Source: Streptacidiphilus carbonis
GTDB taxonomy: Bacteria > Actinomycetota > Actinomycetes > Streptomycetales > Streptomycetaceae
Direction of reading: 5' to 3'
NCBI RefSeq assembly: GCF_000787775.1
Contig: NZ_BBPM01000049.1
Coordinates: 1 to 41,649, forward strand
DNA length: 41,649 bases
Shown here: positions 33,774-41,437 of the stretch, piece after piece
Numbering within the stretch: the stretch's first letter is position 1
How the letters are laid out: each line of letters starts with the position of its first letter
Translations under genes and position numbers: made by a program
Notes under the pieces: generated by a model
Database searches by the model: none
What the model saw: the letters and a program-made list of their open reading frames with translations, nothing else
What the model was told of the DNA's origin: nothing

Positions 33774-35429
33774 TCACACCTCCGGCGGAGCGCCCTCGAT
33801 GGGACGGCCCTGCACCCCGGGCCGCCGCTGCCACGGCCGCGGGCCGGACTCCGGGCGGTACTCCACACCGAGCGCGTCCAGCCGGGCCCGGTGCACGGCC
33901 ATCCGGGCCGCGAACCCGGCCCAGTCCCGCTCCGCCGGCTCCTGCGGCAGCCGCGACCAGGCGACCTCGGCGAACGCCGCCAGCCTGGGGAAGGCGTGGT
34001 AGTCCACCTCGCGGACGTCGTCCATGAACTCGGTCCACAGGTTCGCCTGAGTCCCGATCACATGCGCGGCCGCCGCCGGGTCCTGACGCAGTACCGGGGG
34101 CACCGGCTCGAACCGGTACACGTCCTCCAGGGTCCGCACCCAGCCCACCGGGACGGGCTCGTCGTCGCCCGGCGCCTGCCGGTGGTCCAGGTAGACCTGC
34201 TGCTCCGGGCACATCACCACGTCGTGGCCGGCCTGGGCCGCGGCCACCCCGCCGGCGTAGCCGCGCCAGGACGACACGGCGGCCCCCGGCGCCAGTCCGC
34301 CCTCCCGTCGCCCACCACCGCCCTTGTCCGAATGCTCTTCGAGCATGCCCCCCTCGAGAATCTCGTCCCACCCGATCAGCCGGCGCCCGCGCGCCGCCAG
34401 CCAGCTGTCGAAGTGCCGCAGGAACCAGCTCTGCAGCTCGTCCTCGTCGGAGAGGCCCTGCTCCTTGATCCGGGCCTGGGCGGAGGGGCTGGCCCTCCAC
34501 TGCTCCTTGGGGCACTCGTCGCCGCCCAGGTGGACGAAGGTCGACGGGAAGACCTCCAGCACCTCGTCCAGCACGTTCTCGTAGAAGCGCAGCGTGCCGT
34601 CGTCGACGTTCAGCACATTGGGGTTGACGCCCCAGTCGGTCCAGGTGGCCAGGGCCGCGGTGTCGACGACGTCGTGGTTGCCCAGCTCGGGGTAGGCGGC
34701 GATGGCGGCCTGGGCGTGGCCGGGGATGTCGATCTCGGGGACCACGGTGATCCGCCGCTCGGCGGCGTAGGCGACGATCTCGCGCAGGTCGTCCTGGGTG
34801 TAGAAGCCGCCGTGCGGCCGGTTGTCCCGGTTGCCCCCGGAGCGGTAGCCGACCATGGAGCGCTCCCGCGCGGCGCCGACGTCGGTCAGCCGCGGGTAGC
34901 GCTTGATCTCGACGCGCCAGCCCTGGTCGTCGGTGAGGTGCAGATGCAGCACGTTGAGCTTGTGCGCCGCCAGCAGGTCCAGGTAGCGCAGCACGTCCGC
35001 CTTGGGCAGGAAGTGCCGGGAGACGTCCAGCAGCACCCCGCGCCAGCCGAAGCGGGGCGCGTCCTCGACGGTCAGCCAGGGCAGCCGCCAGCCCTCGCGC
35101 TTCAGCGGGGCGCGCCGGAACGCCTCCGGGCCGAGCAGCTGGCGCAGCGTCTGCGCCCCCCAGAACAGCCCGGCCGGGCCGCCGACCAGTTCCACGCCCT
35201 CGGCGCCGACCGTGAGCCGGTACTCCTCGTCCGCCAGCTCGGGCGCCACCCGCAGCACGATGCCCGCGCCGGGCGGCAGCGGCAGCCCGGTCGCCGCCCC
35301 GACGGTGTCGCGCAACCACCTCTGCACGCCCTCGGTGCCCGGACCGCCGTCCAGCCCCGTCCCGGCGTCGAGCAGGAAGTGCTGGTCAGCGTCGGCGCGC
35401 AGGCCGAGCGGGGCAGGTATGAGGTCCAT
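33774..35429 (-). CDS. GH20 beta-N-acetylhexosaminidase
   Basis: The 551-residue enzyme should release GlcNAc from chitin or wall fragments. After an N-terminal GH20b domain the barrel begins near residue 125 (FGWRGVLLDVSRHF). HLGGDECPKEQW carries the catalytic pair Asp304-Glu305. No signal peptide is seen, so it probably works in the cytosol on imported chitobiose or N-acetylglucosamine oligomers. Residues 361-378 (MLEEHSDKGGGGRREGG) look like an insertion that repeats the preceding EGG and lies in the loop before LAPGA, where relatives, as I recall, have EGGLAPGA. A DasR-type operator 31 bases upstream indicates GlcNAc-responsive repression. Confidence 0.93.
   Translation of the reverse strand: MDLIPAPLGLRADADQHFLLDAGTGLDGGPGTEGVQRWLRDTVGAATGLPLPPGAGIVLRVAPELADEEYRLTVGAEGVELVGGPAGLFWGAQTLRQLLGPEAFRRAPLKREGWRLPWLTVEDAPRFGWRGVLLDVSRHFLPKADVLRYLDLLAAHKLNVLHLHLTDDQGWRVEIKRYPRLTDVGAARERSMVGYRSGGNRDNRPHGGFYTQDDLREIVAYAAERRITVVPEIDIPGHAQAAIAAYPELGNHDVVDTAALATWTDWGVNPNVLNVDDGTLRFYENVLDEVLEVFPSTFVHLGGDECPKEQWRASPSAQARIKEQGLSDEDELQSWFLRHFDSWLAARGRRLIGWDEILEGGMLEEHSDKGGGGRREGGLAPGAAVSSWRGYAGGVAAAQAGHDVVMCPEQQVYLDHRQAPGDDEPVPVGWVRTLEDVYRFEPVPPVLRQDPAAAAHVIGTQANLWTEFMDDVREVDYHAFPRLAAFAEVAWSRLPQEPAERDWAGFAARMAVHRARLDALGVEYRPESGPRPWQRRPGVQGRPIEGAPPEV
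34332..34346. repeat. Short perfect inverted repeat within the GH20 insertion
   Basis: atgctc (34332-34337) and gagcat (34341-34346) are perfect arms around ttc, inside the segment 34296-34349 that encodes the extra residues of the hexosaminidase. Confidence 0.6.
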
Positions 35430-35458
35430 GAGGACTCATCCTGCCCCGCCGAACCGCA

Positions 35459-35472
35459 TTGGTCCAGACCAA
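35459..35472. promoter_or_regulatory. DasR-type operator (dre) upstream of the hexosaminidase gene
   Basis: TTGGTCCAGACCAA fits the dre core TGGTC-N2-GACCA (35460-35471), with CA for the usual TA at the centre. DasR is the GntR repressor of chitin and GlcNAc genes in streptomycetes and leaves DNA when it binds GlcN-6-phosphate. The site is 30 bases upstream of the GH20 start. Confidence 0.85.
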
Positions 35473-35489
35473 GCCGGCGAGCGGCGCTG

Positions 35490-35771
35490 CTACTTCTTGC
35501 CCTTGTCGTCCCCGCCGCCGTCGAGCCCCTCGAAGATCTCCTTGCACATGGGGCAGACGGGGTACTTCTTCGGATCGCGCCCGGGTACCCAGACCTTGCC
35601 GCAGAGCGCGACGACCGGCGACCCGGACAGCGCGCTGTCCATGATCTTGTCGCGCTTCACATAGTGCGCGAAGCGCTCGTGGTCGCCGTCCCCGTGGGAC
35701 GTCTGCGGTACCGGCTCGACGAGGGTGCCAAGGCCGCCTACACGCTCGGGTTCAGGTTCAAGGGTGCTCAT
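35490..35771 (-). CDS. DUF3039 family protein
   Basis: This 93-residue protein matches the conserved actinobacterial DUF3039 family along its length: TLVEPVPQTSHGDGDHERFA, KIMDSALSGSPVVALCGKVW and PGRDPKKYPVCPMCKEIFE. Cys57 and the CPMC pair (Cys72, Cys75) with nearby His residues could hold a zinc. The function is not known to me. It lies 43 bases downstream of yqgE on the same strand and is probably cotranscribed with it. Confidence 0.9.
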   Translation of the reverse strand: MSTLEPEPERVGGLGTLVEPVPQTSHGDGDHERFAHYVKRDKIMDSALSGSPVVALCGKVWVPGRDPKKYPVCPMCKEIFEGLDGGGDDKGKK

Positions 35772-35814
35772 AGCACTCCAGTCTAGAACCGCGCACCCCA
35801 GGACATGCAGGGGT

Positions 35815-36393
35815 CTAGTTCATCGAAGGGTCGTCGGGGTAGGTCGCCACCATGGCCAGCTCCCCGCGCTGCCGCCGCAGCACCGACCGCCACAGCCGGG
35901 CCGGGTCGGGGACGGAGACGTCCCCCGGTTCGGACTCGACCACGTACCAGGCGCCCTCCAGCAGCTCGTCCTCCAGCTGCCCCGGGCCCCAGCCCGCGTA
36001 CCCGGCGAAGACCCGCAGCGAGCCCAGCTCCGAGGCCAGCAGCTCCGGCGGGGCCTCCAGGTCGACCAGGCCGATCGCGCCGTGCACCCGGCGCCAGCCG
36101 AGCATCTCCTCGATCGGCTGGTCCCCCGGGACCACCGCGAGGGCCAGCGCCGAGTCCAGCGCGACCGGGCCGCCCTGGAAGACCACGGCGGGGACGCCCG
36201 CCAGCTCCGCCCAGGGCTCCAGCACCGCTTCCACGTCGACCGGCGTCGGCCGGTTCAGCACCACCCCGAGGGTCCCCTCCTCGTCGTGGTCCAGCAGCAG
36301 CACGACCGCGCGGTCGAAGTTGGGGTCGGTGAGCGCGGGCGTCGCCACGAGCAGCCTGCCCGCGAGTGAGACGGCCTCGGTCATGGTCGACAT
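35815..36393 (-). CDS. yqgE: YqgE/AlgH family protein (DUF179)
   Basis: The 192-residue protein has the family pattern GRLLVATPALTDPNFDRAVV near the start, GTLGVVLNRPT, VFQGGPVALDSAL and GYAGWGPGQLEDEL. The molecular role of YqgE/AlgH proteins is unresolved. The start at ATG 36393 has GAGG eleven bases upstream; ATG 36384 gives the start most like relatives. It is divergent from murA. Confidence 0.93.
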   Translation of the reverse strand: MSTMTEAVSLAGRLLVATPALTDPNFDRAVVLLLDHDEEGTLGVVLNRPTPVDVEAVLEPWAELAGVPAVVFQGGPVALDSALALAVVPGDQPIEEMLGWRRVHGAIGLVDLEAPPELLASELGSLRVFAGYAGWGPGQLEDELLEGAWYVVESEPGDVSVPDPARLWRSVLRRQRGELAMVATYPDDPSMN

Positions 36394-36470
36394 GATCCCG
36401 CAGTCCTCGCGGGCGGGCAACGAATTCACCGTCGCGGACCGGGTGCGGGCGGCACAGCCGTCCCCCGTAC

Positions 36471-36488
36471 GTGTGTTGTTCGACACAC
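36471..36488. promoter_or_regulatory. Inverted repeat between yqgE and murA
   Basis: GTGTGT (36471-36476) and ACACAC (36483-36488) are perfect arms around TGTTCG in the 272-base divergent region 36394-36665. TATACC at about 36519 is a possible murA -10 without a good -35. Function unknown. Confidence 0.35.
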
Positions 36489-36665
36489 TGCCCTTCGCCG
36501 ACCTGCGGTTTATGTCCCCCTATACCAAGGTCCTGGGCCGGTGGGGAACCGAGGCCAACCCGATTACCATCTCCTGAGGTGACGGACCGGCATCAACTCA
36601 CAGGCCCGCACGGGCAGACGACTGCCCACCCAAGCTCTTCTCCCTCTCCCCTGGATCGCGAGAAC

Positions 36666-37997
36666 ATGACCGACGATGTCCTGCTTGTCCACGGCGGCAA
36701 CCCGCTCGAGGGCGAGATCCGTGTCCGCGGCGCGAAGAACCTCGTGCCCAAGGCCATGGTGGCCGCGCTGCTCGGACACGAACCCAGTCGGCTCCGCAAC
36801 GTCCCCGACATCCGCGACGTCAAGGTCGTCCGGGGACTGCTGCAGCTGCACGGCGTCCTGGTCCACGAGGGCGACGAGCCGGGCGAGTTGATCCTGGATC
36901 CGTCGCACGTCGAGAGCGCCAACGTCGCCGACATCGACGCGCACGCGGGCAGTTCGCGGATCCCGATCCTGTTCTGCGGCCCGCTGCTGCACCGCCTCGG
37001 CCACGCCTTCATCCCCGGCCTCGGCGGCTGCGACATCGGCGGCCGCCCGGTCGACTTCCACTTCGACGTGCTGCGGCAGTTCGGCGCGGTCATCGAGAAG
37101 CACCCGCAGGGCACCGTGCTCACCGCCCCGCAGCGGCTGCGCGGCACCAAGATCGAGCTGCCCTACCCCTCGGTCGGCGCGACCGAGCAGGTGCTGCTCA
37201 CGGCTGTGCTCGCGGAGGGCGTCACCGAGCTGCGCAACGCGGCGATCGAGCCGGAGATCGTCGACCTCATCTGCGTGCTGCAGAAGATGGGCGCGATCAT
37301 CTCGATGGGCACCGACCGCACCATCCTGGTCACCGGCGTCGACCGGCTCACCGGCTACAACCACCGCGCCCTGCCGGACCGGCTGGAGTCCGCCTCCTGG
37401 GCCTGCGCGGCGCTCGCCACCGGCGGCAACATCTATGTGCACGGCGCGCGCCAGCTGGAGATGATGACCTTCCTCAACACCTTCAGGAAGGTCGGCGGCG
37501 CCTTCGAGGTGGACGACGAGGGCATCCGCTTCTGGCACCCGGGCGGGGAGCTCAACGCCATCGCCCTGGAGACCGACGTCCACCCCGGCTTCCAGACCGA
37601 CTGGCAGCAGCCCCTGGTCGTGGCGCTCACCCAGGCCGACGGCCTGTCCATCGTCCACGAGACGGTGTACGAGTCCCGGCTGGGCTTCACCTCGGCGCTG
37701 AACCAGATGGGCGCCCACATCCAGCTCTACCGCGAGTGCCTGGGCAGCACGCCCTGCCGCTTCGGCCAGCGCAACTTCCTGCACTCCGCGGTCGTCTCCG
37801 GCCCCTCCAAGCTCCAGGGCGGCGAGCTGGTCATCCCCGACCTCCGCGGCGGCTTCTCCTACCTGATCGCGGCCCTGGCCGCACAGGGGACCTCGAAGGT
37901 GCACGGCATCGACCTGATCAACCGCGGCTACGAGAACTTCATGGAGAAGCTGCGGGCGCTGGGCGCGCACGTGGAACTCCCGGGCGAAGCGGAGTAG
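36666..37997 (+). CDS. murA: UDP-N-acetylglucosamine 1-carboxyvinyltransferase
   Basis: The 443-residue enzyme joins phosphoenolpyruvate to UDP-GlcNAc, the first committed step of peptidoglycan synthesis. Lys24 in RGAKN and the active-site Cys122 in GGCDIGGRPVD are present, so it should be sensitive to fosfomycin, unlike mycobacterial Asp variants. Two EPT domains form the usual inside-out barrel. The ATG at 36666 gives the family length; no strong ribosome site is visible (GCGAGAAC). It is divergent from yqgE and precedes a GNAT-like gene. Confidence 0.96.
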   Translation: MTDDVLLVHGGNPLEGEIRVRGAKNLVPKAMVAALLGHEPSRLRNVPDIRDVKVVRGLLQLHGVLVHEGDEPGELILDPSHVESANVADIDAHAGSSRIPILFCGPLLHRLGHAFIPGLGGCDIGGRPVDFHFDVLRQFGAVIEKHPQGTVLTAPQRLRGTKIELPYPSVGATEQVLLTAVLAEGVTELRNAAIEPEIVDLICVLQKMGAIISMGTDRTILVTGVDRLTGYNHRALPDRLESASWACAALATGGNIYVHGARQLEMMTFLNTFRKVGGAFEVDDEGIRFWHPGGELNAIALETDVHPGFQTDWQQPLVVALTQADGLSIVHETVYESRLGFTSALNQMGAHIQLYRECLGSTPCRFGQRNFLHSAVVSGPSKLQGGELVIPDLRGGFSYLIAALAAQGTSKVHGIDLINRGYENFMEKLRALGAHVELPGEAE

Positions 37998-38088
37998 TAC
38001 CCGGCAGCGGGGGGCAGCAGCGGGGTCGGCGCCGACGGTATTGGTTAATCCTTTGCCATCGGGCGTCCCCGCTGGTTGACTCCAACGA

Positions 38089-38844
38089 GTGATCAGGACA
38101 GCTACCGACCGCCGTACCTGGATACGGGCAGCGGCCTGGAACAACGCGGAATGGTGCGCCGCCGTCTGCCGGACGCACCGTCGGAGCACCGGCCCGGCCG
38201 CCGGGGGCGGGACCTTCGCCGACGGCCTCTGGAGCAGCGACTGCACCCCGCCCCCGCTCCACCCCGACGTGGTGACGCTGGACCACGCGGCCACCGGGGC
38301 GCAGGCGGTGGGGCGGATCGAGCTCACCCCGGCCACCGCGTCGGTGAAGGACTCCTTCGACTGCCTGGACCTGACCGGTGCCGGGTTCTCACCGCTGTTC
38401 GAGGCCCAGTGGATCATCCGCGCCCCGGACCAGCGGCCACAGGCCGCCCCGGGCTGGTCGGTCGTCCGCGACACCGCCGGGCTCGCCGCCTGGGCGGCGG
38501 CCTGGGACGGAGGGCAGGGGTACGGGGAGATCTTCCGGGACGGGCTGCTGGTCGAGCCGGACGTGGCCCTGCTGCAGGCGCGCGACCTCGACGGACAGCT
38601 GATCGCCGGCGCCGTGGCCAACCGCAGCGCCGTCGTCGCCGGCGTGGTCGGCCTCACCAATGTCTTCGCCACCGACGCCGCCACCGGCGGCCTCGCCGAG
38701 GCCTGGGCCGGAGCACCCGCCGCCGCCGCACACCACTGGCCGGGACTCCCCGTGGTCGGCTACGAACACGGCGAGGACCTCACCGCCGCCCTCGCCCAGG
38801 GCTTCGACCCGCTGGGCCCGCTCAGCGTCTGGATCCGCTGGTAA
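38089..38844 (+). CDS. Hypothetical protein with GNAT-like C-terminal part
   Basis: I do not recognise a named family. The 251-residue protein shows in its second half VALLQARDLDGQLIAGAVAN, VVGLTNVFA and a closing AAALAQGFDPLGPLSVWIRW, which resembles the end of degenerate GNAT folds in actinobacterial proteins. No canonical CoA loop is seen. The N-terminal third has three Cys (CAAVCR, SSDC) and a Trp-rich start. The start is a GTG at 38089 without a visible ribosome site. It lies between murA and the shared terminator with hup. Confidence 0.7.
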   Translation: MIRTATDRRTWIRAAAWNNAEWCAAVCRTHRRSTGPAAGGGTFADGLWSSDCTPPPLHPDVVTLDHAATGAQAVGRIELTPATASVKDSFDCLDLTGAGFSPLFEAQWIIRAPDQRPQAAPGWSVVRDTAGLAAWAAAWDGGQGYGEIFRDGLLVEPDVALLQARDLDGQLIAGAVANRSAVVAGVVGLTNVFATDAATGGLAEAWAGAPAAAAHHWPGLPVVGYEHGEDLTAALAQGFDPLGPLSVWIRW

Positions 38845-38897
38845 CCCCCGTCCGCCCCACCGCGGGCCGCAGGGCCGGGCCGCAGGGCGTCGAAACG

Positions 38898-38952
38898 CAC
38901 AGCGCCGGGTTCCCCGGCCCCTGTGAGGGGGACCGCGGGACCCGGCGCTGTG
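38898..38952. terminator. Bidirectional terminator between the GNAT-like gene and hup
   Basis: cacagcgccgggt (38898-38910) and acccggcgctgtg (38940-38952) are 13-base perfect arms. The 29-base centre folds further (ccccggccc with ggggg). It is followed by ccttgctt in the plus direction and lies between convergent stops at 38844 and 38994. Confidence 0.85.
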
Positions 38953-38993
38953 CCTTGCTTCCTGTTGCCGTACTGCGTGCGGCTGCCAGGGGC

Positions 38994-39275
38994 TTACTTG
39001 CCCTTGGCGGCTTCCTTGAGCTTGGAGCCCGCGGAGACCTTGACGCTGTAGCCGGCGGCGATCTGGATCGGGTCGCCGGTCTGCGGGTTGCGCGCGGTGC
39101 GAGCGGCACGGTGGGTGCGCTCGAAGGTCAGGAAGCCGGGGATGGTGACCTTCTCGTCACCCTTGGCGACGACGTCGCCGACGACCTCGGCGAGCGCGGC
39201 CAGGACGGCGTCGGCGTCCTTGCGGGTCACCTCGGCGCGCTCGGAGAGGGCGGCCACCAGCTCACTGCGGTTCAT
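38994..39275 (-). CDS. hup: HU family DNA-binding protein
   Basis: The 93-residue nucleoid protein fits HU: MNRSELVAALSERAEVTRKD at the start, FGTF-like PGFLTFERTHRAARTARNPQTG with the DNA-binding arm, and KVSAGSKLKEAAKGK at the end. It lacks the long Lys/Ala-rich tail of the second streptomycete HU (HupS type), so it is the ordinary vegetative form. GGAG lies five bases before the ATG at 39275. It follows the malic enzyme gene on the same strand after a 375-base gap and ends at a strong hairpin. Confidence 0.96.
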   Translation of the reverse strand: MNRSELVAALSERAEVTRKDADAVLAALAEVVGDVVAKGDEKVTIPGFLTFERTHRAARTARNPQTGDPIQIAAGYSVKVSAGSKLKEAAKGK

Positions 39276-39650
39276 GTGTACTCCATTGTGGTCTGTCGCG
39301 TTGCGATCCTCGGCTGCCCCGGAGGACCGCCGCCTCGACTGCCGTACCGACAGGCGATGGGGGTTCCGCTGGACGCCCCAGGCTGCGCAAATCTCTTGCC
39401 TTGGGACGAATCCTGCCCCCACCACCGCCGGGAAAGCGAATCCGGCTTCAGCGGGCGTCACACGAACAGCGCCACGCTGTACGCGCAGTGACGGTTCGTT
39501 GACTCCCGCGGCACACTCTAGGGCGGCGTGCCACGTCAGGACGGCGCGCCACGCCGGTGCAGGGCCTACCGTACGCCCTGGGGCCAGATGGCCCCAAATG
39601 GCCCCCAAACGGCACTCGGCGACCCGTGCGGGTCAGAGCTGGACGGCGGG
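39276..39650. other. Intergenic region between malic enzyme and hup
   Basis: This 375-base region should hold the hup promoter. I see no -35/-10 pair I would defend. It contains short direct repeats (ggccccaaatggcccccaaa near 39590) and the first half of an 18-base tandem duplication at its malic-enzyme end. Confidence 0.6.
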
Positions 39651-39665
39651 TCAGAGCTGGACGGC
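39630..39665. repeat. 18-base tandem duplication spanning the malic enzyme stop
   Basis: gggtcagagctggacggc occurs twice in perfect tandem (39630-39647 and 39648-39665). On the minus strand it duplicates the last codons and the TGA, so a second in-frame TGA lies 18 bases after the first. Confidence 0.9.
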
Positions 39666-41102
39666 GGGGAAGGTCCCGGTGTCCGCGACCGGGTTGGTCG
39701 GCGCCTGCGCCGTGCCGGCCGCGTGCGCGGCGTCGCGGACGGCGGCCGCGACGGTCTTGGCGACGTCCGGGTGGAACACGCTGGGGACGATGTAGTTGGC
39801 GTTGCGCTCGTCCGCGCTGACGGTGGCTGCCAGGGCGCGGGCCGCGGCGATCATCATCTCGCTGTTGACGGTGCGGCTCTGGGCGTCCAGCAGGCCGCGG
39901 AAGACGCCCGGGAAGACCAGCACGTTGTTGATCTGGTTGGGGAAGTCGCTGCGGCCGGTGGCGACCACGGCGGCGGTCTGCCGGGCCACCGCCGGGTCGA
40001 CCTCGGGGTCCGGGTTGGCGAGCGCGAAGACGATGGCGTTGTCGGCCATGGCCGCGATGTCGTCGCCGTCCAGTACGTTGGGCGCGGAGACGCCGATGAA
40101 GACGTCGGCGCCGCGGACGGCGTCCTTCAGGCTGCCGGTGCGCCCGCTGCGGTTGGTGTTGTCGGCGATCCAGCGCAGCGAGTCGTTGAGGTCCTCGCGG
40201 CCGTTGTGGACCACGCCGTGCACATCGGCGACGGTGGCGTGCCGCACACCGGCGTCCAGCAGCAGCTTGAGAATGGCCGTACCGGCCGCGCCCGCACCGG
40301 ACATGACGACCCGTACGTCGCCCATCTCCTTGCCGACCACCTGCAGCGCGTTGGTGAGCGCGGCGAGCACCACGATGGCGGTGCCGTGCTGGTCGTCGTG
40401 GAAGACCGGGATGTCCAGCGCCTCGCGCAGCCGGGCCTCGATCTCGAAGCAGCGCGGCGCCGAGATGTCCTCCAGGTTGATGCCGGCGAAGCCGGGCGCG
40501 ATGGCCTTGACGATGGCGACGATCTCGTCGGTGTCCTGGGTGTCCAGGCAGAGCGGCCAGGCGTCGATGCCGGCGAAGCGCTTGAACAGGGCCGCCTTGC
40601 CCTCCATCACCGGCAGCGCGGCCTTGGGGCCGATGTTGCCGAGGCCGAGCACGGCGGAGCCGTCGGTGACCACGGCGACGCTGTTGCGCTTGATGGTGAG
40701 CCGGCGGGCGTCGTCGGGGTTCTCCGCGATGGCCATGCAGACCCGTGCCACGCCCGGCGTGTAGATCATGCTCAGGTCGTCGCGGTTGCGGATCGGCAGC
40801 TTGGAGGACATCTCGATCTTGCCGCCGAGGTGCATCAGGAAGGTGCGGTCGGAGACCTTGCCGATGCTCACGCCCTCGATGGTGCGGAGCTTGTCGACGA
40901 TCTCCTCCGCGTGCGCGACCGAGGCCGCGGCGATGGTGACGTCGATGCGCAGGGCCTCCAGCCCTGACGCGGTCACGTCGAGGCCGGTCACGGTCCCGCC
41001 ACAGGACTCCACGATGGTGGTGACCTGGCTCACAGCGTTGCCGCGGGCCGGGACCTCCATCCGCACCGTGATCGAGTTCGACACACTGGGCACCGTCGCC
41101 AT
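39651..41102 (-). CDS. NAD-dependent malic enzyme with N-terminal ACT domain
   Basis: The 483-residue enzyme converts malate to pyruvate and CO2. Residues 8-80 form an ACT-like regulatory domain (SITVRMEVPARGNAVSQVTT). The catalytic part includes IYTPGVARVC, KRNSVAVVTDGSAVLGLGNIGP, LEDISAPRCFEIE, FHDDQHGTAIV (metal-binding Asp residues) and the nucleotide-binding SGAGAAGTA. By length and layout it fits the NAD-type streptomycete enzyme. AAGGA lies six bases before the ATG at 41102. The gene is divergent from the candidate RNA at 41262 and ends in a tandem duplication. Confidence 0.94.
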   Translation of the reverse strand: MATVPSVSNSITVRMEVPARGNAVSQVTTIVESCGGTVTGLDVTASGLEALRIDVTIAAASVAHAEEIVDKLRTIEGVSIGKVSDRTFLMHLGGKIEMSSKLPIRNRDDLSMIYTPGVARVCMAIAENPDDARRLTIKRNSVAVVTDGSAVLGLGNIGPKAALPVMEGKAALFKRFAGIDAWPLCLDTQDTDEIVAIVKAIAPGFAGINLEDISAPRCFEIEARLREALDIPVFHDDQHGTAIVVLAALTNALQVVGKEMGDVRVVMSGAGAAGTAILKLLLDAGVRHATVADVHGVVHNGREDLNDSLRWIADNTNRSGRTGSLKDAVRGADVFIGVSAPNVLDGDDIAAMADNAIVFALANPDPEVDPAVARQTAAVVATGRSDFPNQINNVLVFPGVFRGLLDAQSRTVNSEMMIAAARALAATVSADERNANYIVPSVFHPDVAKTVAAAVRDAAHAAGTAQAPTNPVADTGTFPAVQL

Positions 41103-41264
41103 CGACGTTCCTTCTCTCGTACGCGCGCTCATTCAGACTTCTGACTTGGTGGTCTGATCGTCGCACCTACTACCGCGTAACTGGAAATGTTGTTCCACAC
41201 AGCGGAGCCGAAGAGAGTTTGTTGCGGGAAGGGAATGCGTTCCCGGGAGGCTTTGTTAGTCTGG
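41103..41264. promoter_or_regulatory. Divergent region between malic enzyme and the candidate RNA
   Basis: It holds the malic enzyme leader with TCAGA-ct-TCTGA (41133-41144), a gggaa-tgcg-ttccc inverted repeat (41231-41244), and TAGTCT (41257-41262), a possible -10 for the RNA. No good -35 was found for either direction. Confidence 0.35.
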
Positions 41265-41410
41265 GTGTACGGCACCGGCTCGATCCAAGCCCCCGGGCCC
41301 AACCTTAGTCGCTTCGAGCGACCACTTGCCGCGAGGCGAGCATGGCGGGTCGGTGCCGTACATACGTCAGAAAGGGCCTCCCAACGGTGAGTTGGGGGGC
41401 CCTTTCGCGG
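41265..41410 (+). ncRNA. Candidate structured small RNA with its own terminator
   Basis: A long helix pairs 41265-41282 with 41346-41363 (18 pairs, four G-U, 12 of them in an unbroken Watson-Crick run). Inside are a six-pair hairpin (41308-41313 with 41317-41322) and a six-pair hairpin CTTGCC/GGCGAG (41325-41330 with 41335-41340) capped by GCGA, a GNRA tetraloop only in the plus sense. A C-rich stretch (41290-41304) stays single. The terminator at 41370-41406 follows at once. No protein frame explains the region. I recall a small RNA named scr2952 from S. coelicolor at this locus, which needs checking. Confidence 0.65.
41370..41406. terminator. Strong terminator between the candidate RNA and the helicase gene
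   Basis: gaaagggcctcccaac (41370-41385) pairs with gttggggggccctttc (41391-41406), nearly perfect, with loop ggtga. It can serve the RNA on the plus strand and the helicase gene (stop at 41438) on the minus strand. Confidence 0.88.
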
Positions 41411-41437
41411 AGTTGGGAGTCCCTTTCGCGTTCCTGA

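Noticed and set aside
32625-35786. A 1053-codon open frame on the plus strand
   Set aside because: It lies antisense to the FAD subunit, hexosaminidase and DUF3039 genes, has the composition of a high-GC shadow frame and shows no domain.
41187-41390. A 67-codon plus-strand frame as a small gene
   Set aside because: It has no ribosome site, runs through both arms of the RNA helix and into the terminator, and its sequence is not protein-like.
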